A stretch of 64,000 nt of DNA from an uncultured Thalassotalea sp. (GTDB lineage Bacteria; Pseudomonadota; Gammaproteobacteria; Enterobacterales; Alteromonadaceae), in NCBI GenBank assembly GCA_947492575.1, contig CANLNK010000001.1:372001-436000 (forward strand), written 5' to 3'. The translations under genes were made by a program, and so were the position numbers. How positions within the stretch are numbered: the first letter of the stretch is position 1; the number at the start of each line of letters is the position of its first letter. Under the pieces are notes generated by a model. That model made no database searches, was not told the DNA's origin, and worked only from the letters and a program-made list of their open reading frames with translations. Positions 54,442 through 62,884 of this stretch are shown here, piece after piece.

Positions 54442-55749
54442 TTGAATAGAGCGAAAAAGGTCCCATCATCAAGATTTTCTAGGTTGACCGCATTAGGCGG
54501 ATTTGCTGCTAAGGTAGCAGGCAATGCATTTGTTGATGGTGCTAAACAGTTGTCTAAAGGCAAATCTCCTAGCCTTAAGGACTTGGTACTTCAACCAAAA
54601 AATGTCGAACATTTAGCAGACAAGCTTGCACAATTACGTGGTGCAGCCATGAAAGTTGGTCAAATGTTATCGATGGATGCTGGCGATCTACTCCCTCCTG
54701 AACTTAGCATATTGCTGGATAAGCTAAGATCCAATGCACAGCACATGCCGCATAAACAGTTATTGAGCGTCTTGGAATCAGCATGGGGCGAGCAATGGCT
54801 TGATAACTTTAGCCATTTTGAGCTAACGCCTTTCGCTTCTGCATCGATTGGACAAGTTCACCTAGCTTACAGTGAAAAAGGCGAAAAGCTTGCTGTGAAA
54901 GTGCAGTACCCTGGTGTAGCGAAGGCCATCAATAGCGATGTTGATAACGTTGCGACACTGCTTAACTTGTCAGGATTGTTACCTAAACATTTAGATATCG
55001 CTCCCTTATTAGAAGAAGCCAAGCTGCAATTGCTTGTTGAAGCTGACTATAAGGCTGAAGCGAGCTTTGTGAACGGATATCAGCAGCATTTGGCGGACGA
55101 TAGCTTCATTTTACCAACGGTTGATGAAAAGCTTAGTACTGAGCATATTCTCGTGATGAATTTTGTTGAAGGCGTGCCCGTTGAAACGATAGAGGCGGAG
55201 CCTCAGGCGATTAGAGATGATGTTGTAACACGTTTGATGGGATTGTTTTTTCGAGAACTATTCTCTTTCAAATTAATGCAAACAGATCCCAACTTCGCCA
55301 ATTATCAATACCAAACAGACAGTAAAAAAGTGGTGTTACTGGACTTTGGCGCTACCCGAGATATCCCAACGAAAATTAGCTTAGGTTACCAAAAGCTCAT
55401 TAGCGCGGGTGTAAGGCAAGACCAAAAGGCAATGGTGGCGGCAGCGCGCAGCATTGGCTTCTTTGCTGAAGACATTTGTCCCAACTATCTTCAGCAAATA
55501 CTCGATATCTTTGCACTTGCATGCGAGCCTTTATTGCACGATGGCGCGTATGACTTCGGCACAAGCGGTTTAGCGCAAAGAGTAAAGCAACAAGGAGTGG
55601 CGATAAACCGTCAGCAGGATCAATGGCATACACCACCGGTTGATGCCATTTTCATCCATCGCAAGCTAGCTGGCCTCTATTTACTAGCCGCAAAACTGAA
55701 GGCCAAAGTAAATGTGCAGAAGCTTTTTACGCCGTATATCAGGCAGTAG
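54442..55749 (+). CDS. ABC1/UbiB-family atypical kinase
   Basis: 435 residues from TTG at 54442, six bases after AGAGG. GTG at 54439 or 54403 are alternatives; the shorter form matches the usual basic family start (NRAKKVPSSRFSRL). Family landmarks: KxGQ motif (MKVGQMLSMD), the Ala-rich nucleotide loop (FASASIGQVH), the lysine in AVKVQYPGV, EADYKAEA, the metal-binding QTDPNFANY and DFG (VLLDFGATRD). ABC1 proteins are ATP-binding kinase-like proteins; UbiB supports ubiquinone synthesis. This one is shorter than UbiB and lacks its C-terminal membrane helices, so it belongs to the AarF/ABC1 side group of unknown substrate. Confidence 0.88.
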   Translation: MNRAKKVPSSRFSRLTALGGFAAKVAGNAFVDGAKQLSKGKSPSLKDLVLQPKNVEHLADKLAQLRGAAMKVGQMLSMDAGDLLPPELSILLDKLRSNAQHMPHKQLLSVLESAWGEQWLDNFSHFELTPFASASIGQVHLAYSEKGEKLAVKVQYPGVAKAINSDVDNVATLLNLSGLLPKHLDIAPLLEEAKLQLLVEADYKAEASFVNGYQQHLADDSFILPTVDEKLSTEHILVMNFVEGVPVETIEAEPQAIRDDVVTRLMGLFFRELFSFKLMQTDPNFANYQYQTDSKKVVLLDFGATRDIPTKISLGYQKLISAGVRQDQKAMVAAARSIGFFAEDICPNYLQQILDIFALACEPLLHDGAYDFGTSGLAQRVKQQGVAINRQQDQWHTPPVDAIFIHRKLAGLYLLAAKLKAKVNVQKLFTPYIRQ

Positions 55750-55783
55750 TTTGTACCTGTGATCTTGTTTCAAGTGGAGCAAC

Positions 55784-56305
55784 TTAGCGCAGTAATGCTC
55801 GCAAATTATTAAGGGGCTCTACGGCAAAGCCTTGGTCGTAAAAGAAGATGATTTTACCATCTGCATCTAACAGCAAGACGCGTGCATTGTTAGGGTTTTC
55901 TGTGCCAGTCAAGTTAGTAATTTTCTCAGCACCTTGATAAACCGTTATTACGCCACCCCACAAATTTTTGGGTATCCCAGCGCGCATGCCATTATTAATA
56001 AAACGCTCAAACATGCGCGGAACCATACCTTCTATTGTCGGTATTTCGTACGCAGTTACCGCTGTTTCTGTCATATCGAGCCCGATAAGCCAGCGATCAA
56101 TATCAAATTGAGCATCCTGCACATAGCCAATAAGAAGAAGTCTTGCTTGCCCTTCAAGCTCATTAGGGATGATTACCCGTTGTTTATTCAAGTTTTCACC
56201 AATCACTTCAGGGAATGTTTGGTTTATCGGGTTTTTATTGGCGATTGGGGAGGAGCAAGCCGACAGCAAAGCAACGACTAGCAGCGTCAGAAAAGAACGT
56301 AACAT
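55784..56305 (-). CDS. Lipoprotein, possible thioredoxin-fold (ATP10-like), no CxxC
   Basis: 173 residues. Signal peptide with lipobox LLSAC (Cys17). The body reads like a redoxin fold: TFPEVIGENLNKQRVIIP, RLLLIGYVQDAQFDIDRW and VLLLDADGKIIFFYDQGF are the early strand, central strand/helix and last hairpin. There is no Cys-x-x-Cys, so it cannot be a dithiol oxidoreductase. Mitochondrial ATP10 and its bacterial relatives show a similar pattern. That comparison is by eye only. Asp18-type sorting avoidance is absent (Ser follows Cys), so outer-membrane localisation is expected. Convergent with the ABC1 gene, 34 bases apart. Confidence 0.7.
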   Translation of the reverse strand: MLRSFLTLLVVALLSACSSPIANKNPINQTFPEVIGENLNKQRVIIPNELEGQARLLLIGYVQDAQFDIDRWLIGLDMTETAVTAYEIPTIEGMVPRMFERFINNGMRAGIPKNLWGGVITVYQGAEKITNLTGTENPNNARVLLLDADGKIIFFYDQGFAVEPLNNLRALLR

Positions 56306-56379
56306 ATATTAATCCTATGAATTTTTTGGTTTATTACGTTGCTAGTCGGTTACTCGGATTACTTATTTATTATTGTGAG

Positions 56380-57189
56380 CTATGCGCAGTGCGAAAGTAG
56401 CGTGTTAAATACTGAACGAGATTTTAGCAGGCGCTCAGAACTTTGATTAAAACTTACAACCAGCGCGTTTAACTGGTCGCTACAGAGAAATGCTTTTTCG
56501 TCTTTGCCTATGTGGTCGCTTTCGCTAATGCAAACGGCTATGTCGCCACCGAATTTTTCGAGCTTTTCTGCGGCATTCAGGCGAGTCGCTCTTAATAGAT
56601 CTTGAGAATACAGCCGTTTGATACTATTGGTTTGGGTTTCAACATTCAATTTGTATTGTTGTGCGATATCTGCAACGACAGAGTTTAATGTTACTCGCGG
56701 TGCCAACAGGCTGAGTTTACGTTGATAGGTTTTAAACCAGCGACTATTAGCTACAACATATGCCGCTGCGCCATGGCATATCACATGGCTTGGTTGTAGC
56801 ATGACTTTACTAATGTCATCAAACGCCTTGATTAAGTGCTGAACTGTCACTTTCTGGCTGCTATTGGCACCGTGACCGGGAAAATCAAAAGTCACCGTTG
56901 GAATGTCGTATTCGTGAAAACGTTGCATTAAGTGCCAGTAGTCAGATGCTGACCCAGACCAATCATGTACTAACCAGACTGGCTCGCCTTGCCCACATTT
57001 GTAGACTCTTATTTGCCCGACTTTCGTGCGCACATCGTAGCGTTTAATATTTTTGGGCCAGATAAACTTGCTGCTTCTCTGTGGAAATGACCACAAGTGA
57101 CTCGACATTTGGCCAGCAATGGAGGGGGAAACGGTTTGAACTGCGCGTGCCATATTGGCGAGTGACTTAGTGTATAAATTGGTAAACAA
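56380..57189 (-). CDS. Alpha/beta-hydrolase-fold protein lacking the nucleophile
   Basis: 269 residues. The fold is recognisable: VWLVHDWSGSASDYW (oxyanion-side strand/loop, 71-85), VTFDFPGHGANS (99-110) and the elbow strand HVICHGAAAYVVA (135-147). At the elbow, where GHSxGG is usual, the sequence is CHGAAA with Gly140 in the nucleophile position. An Asp in SESDHIGK is present, but no clear catalytic His follows. It is probably not a hydrolase and may be a binding or scaffold protein. No signal peptide is evident. It is upstream of the lipoprotein gene on the same strand. Confidence 0.75.
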   Translation of the reverse strand: MFTNLYTKSLANMARAVQTVSPSIAGQMSSHLWSFPQRSSKFIWPKNIKRYDVRTKVGQIRVYKCGQGEPVWLVHDWSGSASDYWHLMQRFHEYDIPTVTFDFPGHGANSSQKVTVQHLIKAFDDISKVMLQPSHVICHGAAAYVVANSRWFKTYQRKLSLLAPRVTLNSVVADIAQQYKLNVETQTNSIKRLYSQDLLRATRLNAAEKLEKFGGDIAVCISESDHIGKDEKAFLCSDQLNALVVSFNQSSERLLKSRSVFNTLLSHCA

Positions 57190-57324
57190 GATGAACTCTC
57201 TACTAACTACATTATTTACGACCTACATTTGCTTTGTTTAAATCACCATTATTGACGCTAGCAGTAGCGCTAGTCTCTTAGGAGAAGATTACAAAAAGCA
57301 ACGTTAATGAGAAAAGTACCAATA

Positions 57325-57345
57325 AAATGTGGAAGAAATATGGAC
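57325..57345 (+). repeat. Second copy of the AAATGTGGA repeat motif
   Basis: Matches 1532-1552 at 19 of 21 positions. It lies about 107 bases upstream of the SDR start, and here there is no inverted partner close by. In both places the motif would encode MW[RK]KYG if read as an N-terminal extension, which I regard as non-coding. Confidence 0.5.
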
Positions 57346-57364
57346 GAAATGCCGAGGTTTGCTA

Positions 57365-57382
57365 TGGTAAGGTCATACCAGT
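57365..57382. promoter_or_regulatory. Candidate FadR/GntR-type operator before the SDR gene
   Basis: TGGTA (57365-57369) and TACCA (57376-57380) form an inverted repeat. On the minus strand it reads ACTGGTATGACC, agreeing with 11 of 15 positions of the gammaproteobacterial FadR-type ACTGGTCTGACCAGT as I recall it. It is 50 bases upstream of a probable dienoyl-CoA reductase, a sensible target for a fatty-acid regulator. Confidence 0.35.
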
Positions 57383-57431
57383 CTTAAGGTTCAGCCCATT
57401 TGTGGTTAATAGAATGAATGAGGAATTAAGG

Positions 57432-58250
57432 ATGAGCGCGAGTTTCAGTTTTAGTGGTAAAAATGTGTTTGTTGTTGGGGGCACCAGTGGCATTAATCTC
57501 GGTATTGCCAATGGCTTTGCTCGTTGGGGAGCTAATGTTGCTGTTGCGTCGAGAAAGCAAGAGAAGGTTGATACTGCGGTAGCTCAGCTTACTGCAGCTG
57601 GTGCTAAGTCGTTTGGTGTTACGTTTGATGTGCGAAATGCGGACGACGTCGCTCTAGGTTTTGCTAAAGTGATTGAATTTTTTGGCGGGGATATTGATGT
57701 CTTGATTTCCGGTGCGGCGGGCAACTTTCCAGCCAGAGTTAATGACATGTCAGCCAATGCGATTCGCTCAGTTGTTGAAATTGATCTGCTAGGTACCTTT
57801 CATGTTATGCAGGCGAGTCATCAGTATTTGAGAAAACCCGGGGCAAGTGTGATCAATATTTCTGCGCCACAAGCATTTTTGCCGATGAGTCACCAAGCAC
57901 ATGTGTGCTCAGCGAAAGCTGGTGTTGATATGGTGACGCGCACTTTAGCAATGGAGTGGGGTACTGACGGTATTCGTGTTAACTCAATTGTGCCTGGCCC
58001 GATTGCAGGGACTGAAGGGATGGACAGGCTTGCACCAACCCCTAAGCTAAACCAAGCGGTCACTGATTCTGTGCCTCTTGGGCGACAAGGCACTGTGGAT
58101 GATATTGCGAATGCCGCCGCGATGTTGGCTAGCGAACAAGCCGGGTATATTTCTGGGGCTATTTTACCGGTTGATGGCGGTTGGAGCCAATCAGGTGCAA
58201 CCACCATGATGGCTAAGCTGTCAGATATGCTTGATGTGTCACCTAAATAA
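57432..58250 (+). CDS. SDR-family oxidoreductase, 2,4-dienoyl-CoA reductase-like
   Basis: 272 residues. The ATG at 57432 follows GAGGAA by six bases; ATGs at 57414 and 57327 are in frame but worse placed. NADP-binding Rossmann motif GGTSGINLGIA (16-26) with VASRK after beta-2. The usual catalytic YxxxK is HVCSAK: Lys162 is kept, but Val158 replaces Tyr. That is the pattern of 2,4-dienoyl-CoA reductases (DECR), which also share PGPIAGTEGMDRL. Such enzymes reduce dienoyl-CoA during oxidation of polyunsaturated fatty acids. The ending GYISGAILPVDGGW is the classical SDR tail. A FadR-like site lies upstream. Other SDR roles cannot be ruled out. Confidence 0.82.
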   Translation: MSASFSFSGKNVFVVGGTSGINLGIANGFARWGANVAVASRKQEKVDTAVAQLTAAGAKSFGVTFDVRNADDVALGFAKVIEFFGGDIDVLISGAAGNFPARVNDMSANAIRSVVEIDLLGTFHVMQASHQYLRKPGASVINISAPQAFLPMSHQAHVCSAKAGVDMVTRTLAMEWGTDGIRVNSIVPGPIAGTEGMDRLAPTPKLNQAVTDSVPLGRQGTVDDIANAAAMLASEQAGYISGAILPVDGGWSQSGATTMMAKLSDMLDVSPK

Positions 58251-58277
58251 CAGGCACTAGTAGTTAAGTTGACGATT

Positions 58278-58325
58278 TAGTCTCCTCCTTGTCATACTGC
58301 GTTATCACGGCGACAAGGGAGACTA
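58278..58325 (+). promoter_or_regulatory. Hairpin that buries the ribosome binding site of the sugar porter gene
   Basis: TAGTCTCC plus CTTGTC (58278-58293, two-base bulge TC at 58286-58287) pairs with GACAAGGGAGACTA (58312-58325), 18-base loop. The right arm contains the whole Shine-Dalgarno AAGGGAG (58315-58321), and the left arm carries CTCCTCCTT, an anti-Shine-Dalgarno sequence. ATG is at 58328. The fold should block initiation unless opened. Confidence 0.65.
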
Positions 58326-58327
58326 CA

Positions 58328-59767
58328 ATGTCTACACAAAATAATAACAGCCAAAATAGTCCAGAAAGTCATATACATAGCCAGAATAATTACAATCTCG
58401 CTTATATCATTTTTATTTCAAGTGTTGCCGCTATTGGCGGTTTCCTTTTCGGCTTCGACTCAGGGGTCATCAACGGTACGGTAAGCGCCTTAAGCAATGC
58501 TTTTAATGCAGACGATGTGGCAACAGGATTCAATGTTGCTTTAGTGTTGCTCGGTTGTGCCGCAGGCGCTTTGTTCGCGGGACCAATGGCCGACAAAGTA
58601 GGTCGTCGCAAGATGATGATAGCGACCGCAATCGTGTTTGCCGTGAGCGCATTTGGCTCAGGAATCGCCGACTCATCAACGGATTTCATCTTTTATCGCT
58701 TGTTAGGTGGTTTAGGTATTGGTGCTGCATCTGTACTGGCGCCAGCGTATATTTCTGAAGTTGCACCTGCTCACATTCGCGGTCGGCTTGCGACGCTTCA
58801 ACAATTAGCTATTGTACTAGGGTTGTTTGCTGCATTTTTAAGTAATTATCTGATTGCCGGTGTTGCAGGTGGTGCTGAGCAAGTCTTGATGCTAGATATT
58901 GCTGCTTGGCGCTGGATGTTCTGGGTCGAGCTGATTCCTGCACTCTTGTTTTTACTGGGGGTGCTGTTTATCCCAGAATCGCCAAGATACCTTGTTGCTC
59001 AAGGTGAGCTAGTGCGTGCTGAAGCTGTTTTTGATAAAACGATTGGTGGTGATGTTAAGGCACAAGTTAATGACGTTAAGGTATCTCTTCACGGTGATGC
59101 TAAACCGCAAATTCGCGATATTTTTATCGATGGTAGCAAGTCAATTCATCCTATTATTTGGGTGGGCATAGGCCTTTCAGTTTTTCAGCAGTTTGTGGGT
59201 ATTAATGTCGTCTTTTATTACGGCGCTGAGCTTTGGCAGGCAGCTGGCTTTGATGAATCACAATCGCTTCTGATTAATGTAATTGCAGGTACAACCAATA
59301 TTGTTGCCACCGTCATTGCTATCATGTTGGTGGATAAGATTGGCCGTAAGCCCCTGCTATTGATCGGCAGCACAGGTATGTGTGTGAGCTTATTTGCCCT
59401 TGCATTTATATTTGGAAACGCAGATATCGATAGCGCAGGTAAACTACAGCTGACTGACAACATGGGAACACTGGCGCTTATTATGGCGAATGCCTTTGTA
59501 GTTTTCTTCGGTATTAGTTGGGGGCCTGTGGTGTGGGTACTATTGGGGGAAATGTTTAACAACCGCATTAGGGCCGCTGCCTTAGCTGTAGCAGCGAGCG
59601 CTCAGTGGGTCGCGAATTTCCTGATTACAATGACCTTCCCAATTATGCTAACCGGCATTGGTTTAGCTGGCGCTTACGGGTTTTATGCCGTCTCTGCGTT
59701 AGTGAGTGCGATCTTTGTTTTTTACTATGTTAAAGAAACGAAAGGAAAATCGTTAGAAGCAATGTGA
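58328..59767 (+). CDS. Sugar porter (SP) family MFS transporter
   Basis: 479 residues, 12 membrane helices. The ATG at 58328 is six bases after AAGGGAG; an upstream in-frame start at 58289 is rejected because of this. SP-family signatures: GFLFGFDSGVINGT in helix 1, GRRKMMI between helices 2 and 3, PESPRYLV after helix 6, QQFVGINVVFYYG in helix 7, GRKPLLL and KETKGKSLE at the end. The QQ..GINVVFYYG motif is that of hexose or xylose proton symporters (XylE/GalP/GLUT type). An N-terminal Asn/Ser/Gln-rich tail of 25 residues is unusual. The gene may be translationally regulated by the hairpin over its ribosome site. Confidence 0.9.
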   Translation: MSTQNNNSQNSPESHIHSQNNYNLAYIIFISSVAAIGGFLFGFDSGVINGTVSALSNAFNADDVATGFNVALVLLGCAAGALFAGPMADKVGRRKMMIATAIVFAVSAFGSGIADSSTDFIFYRLLGGLGIGAASVLAPAYISEVAPAHIRGRLATLQQLAIVLGLFAAFLSNYLIAGVAGGAEQVLMLDIAAWRWMFWVELIPALLFLLGVLFIPESPRYLVAQGELVRAEAVFDKTIGGDVKAQVNDVKVSLHGDAKPQIRDIFIDGSKSIHPIIWVGIGLSVFQQFVGINVVFYYGAELWQAAGFDESQSLLINVIAGTTNIVATVIAIMLVDKIGRKPLLLIGSTGMCVSLFALAFIFGNADIDSAGKLQLTDNMGTLALIMANAFVVFFGISWGPVVWVLLGEMFNNRIRAAALAVAASAQWVANFLITMTFPIMLTGIGLAGAYGFYAVSALVSAIFVFYYVKETKGKSLEAM

Positions 59768-59825
59768 GTTCAATCTTAAGGTAATGTAAAACTTGATAAT
59801 TTTCATAAAGCTGGCAAGCTAGGTA

Positions 59826-59855
59826 ATACCAATTGAAGTGATATTTGGTTGGTAT
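59826..59855. repeat. Inverted repeat ATACCAA/TTGGTAT
   Basis: Seven-base arms at 59826-59832 and 59849-59855 with a 16-base spacer, between the sugar porter and yhhN-like genes. It could be an operator or one copy of a dispersed palindrome; similar AATACCAATT elements are common between genes in Alteromonadales as far as I recall. Confidence 0.4.
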
Positions 59856-59891
59856 CTCACTTAAATAAAACAAAGAATAAGAATAAAAAAT

Positions 59892-60596
59892 ATGCCATCA
59901 ATTTATTTCATTGGGTTGTTCGTTGTTACAGCGTTAATTTACCTCGCTAGTTTGGGCTTTACCCCATATCCAGGTCAGCACTTGTTTAAAGTGCTGCCTA
60001 TTTTGGTTTTACTCATTATTGCTTTTCGTTACCTAGCACCTCGTAAGCGTGTGTTGGTTTCAATGGCTATTATTGCCAGTGGAATTGGTGATGTCTTATT
60101 AGTATTTGAGTTTGAAAGTGCGTTTATCATGGGGCTGTTTAGCTTCTTAGTCGCCCATTTAATATACGGCATAGTCTTCTATCGCTTTGCCAACGTGCAA
60201 GTTGAGCACGATAGTTTCAGCGGTGTTTTACCCGATGGGCTTGGACGCAGGCGGTTGGCTTTTGTTATGGCTTTGTTTGCTGCTGCTATGGCTTATCACA
60301 TTTTGCCTAGTACAGGCGGCTTGTTCTTACCCGTCGCATTTTATTTGATAGTAATCACTGGGATGGCAATTAGTGCATTAATTTTTAATATGAGTAAGCT
60401 GACAATAATCGGTGCGCTTAGCTTTGTTGTATCTGATGCTATTTTAGCCCAATCTTTATTTAAAACTGCGTTGCCTGGTTCAAGTTATTTGGTCATGCTG
60501 ACTTATTATTTTGCTCAGCTTATGATTTTACTTGGCTTAGTAAAAATAGCCCTACCTGAACCCCACCACTTTGAGACAGATGCAGAATATACCTAG
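59892..60596 (+). CDS. YhhN/TMEM86-family membrane protein (lysoplasmalogenase family)
   Basis: 234 residues, about eight helices. YhhN landmarks: HLFKVLPILVLLIIAF in an early helix, ASGIGDVLLVFE with the conserved Gly-Asp, FLVAHLIYGIVFY, and SFVVSDAILA with the second conserved Asp. Animal members (TMEM86) hydrolyse the vinyl-ether bond of lysoplasmalogens; the role of bacterial members is unproven, probably ether-lipid or membrane maintenance. The stop overlaps the start of the downstream AraC gene by 17 bases, so the two are translationally linked. Confidence 0.85.
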   Translation: MPSIYFIGLFVVTALIYLASLGFTPYPGQHLFKVLPILVLLIIAFRYLAPRKRVLVSMAIIASGIGDVLLVFEFESAFIMGLFSFLVAHLIYGIVFYRFANVQVEHDSFSGVLPDGLGRRRLAFVMALFAAAMAYHILPSTGGLFLPVAFYLIVITGMAISALIFNMSKLTIIGALSFVVSDAILAQSLFKTALPGSSYLVMLTYYFAQLMILLGLVKIALPEPHHFETDAEYT

Positions 60597-61590
60597 TTAC
60601 ACGTTAGCAGCATTACTCAATTTTCTCGTCGATAAAGGCGTTGAACGAGAGTTCGTACTTAATAAGCTAGCCCTTTCTGAACAGGATATCAGCTCTACTG
60701 ATAAGCAGTTTAGCGCGTATGACTATGAACGATTGATTGCGCTGGGGCAACAGGCACTAGGTGAGCCTAATATAGGTTTTTTGCATGGAAAGGTTTCTGA
60801 CGTCGGTCAATGGGGACTGTTGGGTTTTATTGTTTTGGCAAGTGAAAACCTATGGCAAGCGCTCAGTTATCAGCGTCGTTATCAGTGTTTACTTGGTGCG
60901 CTCGGAACGGCCTATCACGAACTGGAAGACGATATTGTCACTATGCGCTGGCTTTCTTCTCCAGATGCCAGTGCAAATAGTATCGAGCAAGTGATCACTG
61001 CTTGGGTGGCATTTGCGTTTACCAATACCATTTCAAATCAAAAGCCTGAGTCCGTGCATTTTGTTCATTCACCTTTAGGTGATGTGGAGCAGTATCGAGC
61101 GTTTTTTGGTTGTACTGTGCTTTTTAACTCGTCTTTCAATGGTGTAGTGGTGAATCGTGCTTCACTAGAGTCGCCATTAATCAATCATAACGATGAAGTA
61201 TTACAGTTGCTTTGCTGTCATGCAGAAAATCAATTAGCGGAGAAAAAAGCAGGGGCATCTTTGTCAGTAATTCGCCAGTACATTACTGAAATCTTGCCTG
61301 AAAAAGTGCCCGAACTCAGTGATGTCGCCCAGCATCTAGGAATGAGCACAAGGCAATTGCAACGTCATTTCCAGAAAGCAGAAACTAACCTTACCAGCTT
61401 GCTTGATGATGTGCGTCGTTCTCTGGCCATTTCGTATTTGAGTCAGACAGACCTTAAAATTGCTTATATCGCGTCAGTGCTAGGTTATTCGGAGCAAAGT
61501 GCCTTTCAGCGGGCATTTAAACGTTGGACTGGAAATACGCCTCAATCATTCCGACTAACCCCCACAGTGATTACCCTAAATAAAAGCTAA
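60580..61590 (+). CDS. AraC-family transcription regulator with Arabinose_bd-type N-terminal domain
   Basis: 336 residues from the ATG at 60580; an in-frame TTG lies nine bases earlier. The N-terminal domain (about 10-200) has IALGQQALGEPNIGFLHGKVSDVGQWGLLGFIVLAS, typical of the OruR/ArgR-like Arabinose_bd (PF12625) group. The C-terminal AraC domain (about 230-328) has VPELSDVAQHLGMSTRQLQRHFQK and IASVLGYSEQSAFQRAFKRWTGNTPQSFR. The group activates catabolic or lipid-related genes after binding a small ligand. Coupled to the YhhN gene and convergent with the desaturase-family gene; those membrane-lipid genes are reasonable targets by position. Confidence 0.9.
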   Translation: MQNIPSYTLAALLNFLVDKGVEREFVLNKLALSEQDISSTDKQFSAYDYERLIALGQQALGEPNIGFLHGKVSDVGQWGLLGFIVLASENLWQALSYQRRYQCLLGALGTAYHELEDDIVTMRWLSSPDASANSIEQVITAWVAFAFTNTISNQKPESVHFVHSPLGDVEQYRAFFGCTVLFNSSFNGVVVNRASLESPLINHNDEVLQLLCCHAENQLAEKKAGASLSVIRQYITEILPEKVPELSDVAQHLGMSTRQLQRHFQKAETNLTSLLDDVRRSLAISYLSQTDLKIAYIASVLGYSEQSAFQRAFKRWTGNTPQSFRLTPTVITLNKS

Positions 61591-61633
61591 CGCCGCATCG
61601 AGCTTGAGTTAGCTTGCGATTTTCATTATAGAC

Positions 61634-62884
61634 CTACACTCGTTGCTGGCTGCCTTGTTGCTTGTCGTATAGAGCGTATCGCTGGTTGTAGCGTAGTAGG
61701 AACATGGATATCACTGCGTAGAAAAGTGCGAATGCCATTGCGAGCTGAGAGCTTTCTGTTGGTGCAAGCCATATGACAATAGCGACAGTACTGCTGATTC
61801 TTATAGATTCAAGCCATTGAGCAAAACGTTGTTTCTCTTGAAGACAGGCAATTGTGTAAAGGGAATAGATAACAAAAAACGCCAGAGATATACCTGTAGC
61901 TAATGGCAGCGTTGTTAAGTTAAGAAGTAACCAGAAAGTAAAGCTAATGGTGCTTGCATGCTGTAATAAGATGTAAAACTTTTCTTGGTTGTTTAGCTGA
62001 ATGTCATATTTTACGAGCGTCTTAGTTGTCGCGTAAGCTCTTGAGTTGGCTGCCGCAGCATCCTCGGGGCGCCAGCCCGGCGGCATAAACCATACTTTTA
62101 ACTTGTTTAGCCAGCTTCGCGTATGCATCATGTCTTGCCATAAGTTGGTGTAGACTTGAAAATTCGCCCAAATGGGGTTCCAGCTTTTGAGTTGTTGGCT
62201 TACTCCATAAACGGTTGTCAGATCAGGTTTTTCAGCTTGGAACGAACCAAAAATTTTGTCCCACAAAATAAATACACCGGCGAAGTTCTTATCAATATAG
62301 TCTCTATTTAAGCCGTGATGCACTCTGTGGTGACTTGGCGTGACGAAAATTGCTTCAAACCATTGTGGTAGCTTGTCGATATGACGGGTATGAACCCAAA
62401 ATTGATAGATTAAATTTAACGATGCACAAGCGATAAGTAGTGCTGGTGACACACCTAAGAAAGCAAGTGGTAAATAAATAATACCGGCAAAGAGAGCGGG
62501 CGTACTGGTTTGGCGTAATGCTGTGGTTAAGTTGTATTCTTCGCTAGAGTGATGAACAACATGTGATCCCCACATAATATTGATGCGATGACTTAGTCGG
62601 TGAACCCAATAGTAACCTAAGTCATAAAGGACAAATGCGGAAATTGCGACAAAATAGCTACTATCATCAAGGGTTAAAAACCGAAACTGCTCATAACAAA
62701 ATACGTAAATAGACAGTGGAATAAGTGCCTTGAGAATACCGCTTGCCCGACTAAGTATGCCCAACTGCAGAGAGTTGATTGCATCGTTAAATCGATAATA
62801 GCCTGTACCGCGGATCTTATCGGTTACTAGCTCAATAGCAATTAACAGGAAAAAAAAGGGAATCGCTGCAAGAATAAAATTCAT
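61634..62884 (-). CDS. Sterol desaturase / fatty acid hydroxylase-family membrane di-iron enzyme
   Basis: 416 residues from the ATG at 62884, which matches the usual family opening (MNFILAAIPFFFLLIAIEL); an in-frame ATG 99 bases upstream adds a poorly conserved extra tail. Histidine boxes that bind the di-iron centre: HRLSH (95-99), HVVHH (108-112), WVHTRH (163-168) and HHRVHH (185-190). The early ELVTDKIRGTGYYRFNDAI region resembles alkylglycerol monooxygenase (TMEM195). That enzyme splits ether lipids, which would fit the nearby YhhN plasmalogen-type gene. Extra C-terminal helices (about 310-405) follow. The substrate is not readable from sequence. Confidence 0.85.
   Translation of the reverse strand: MNFILAAIPFFFLLIAIELVTDKIRGTGYYRFNDAINSLQLGILSRASGILKALIPLSIYVFCYEQFRFLTLDDSSYFVAISAFVLYDLGYYWVHRLSHRINIMWGSHVVHHSSEEYNLTTALRQTSTPALFAGIIYLPLAFLGVSPALLIACASLNLIYQFWVHTRHIDKLPQWFEAIFVTPSHHRVHHGLNRDYIDKNFAGVFILWDKIFGSFQAEKPDLTTVYGVSQQLKSWNPIWANFQVYTNLWQDMMHTRSWLNKLKVWFMPPGWRPEDAAAANSRAYATTKTLVKYDIQLNNQEKFYILLQHASTISFTFWLLLNLTTLPLATGISLAFFVIYSLYTIACLQEKQRFAQWLESIRISSTVAIVIWLAPTESSQLAMAFALFYAVISMFLLRYNQRYALYDKQQGSQQRV

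Noticed and set aside
55784-56305. Active thioredoxin-like oxidoreductase
   Set aside because: The only Cys is the lipobox one, and no CxxC exists in the mature protein.
57327-57431. N-terminal extension of the SDR starting MWKKYG
   Set aside because: The Rossmann domain needs only the ATG at 57432, which has GAGGAA at good spacing; the extension covers a repeat and a possible operator.
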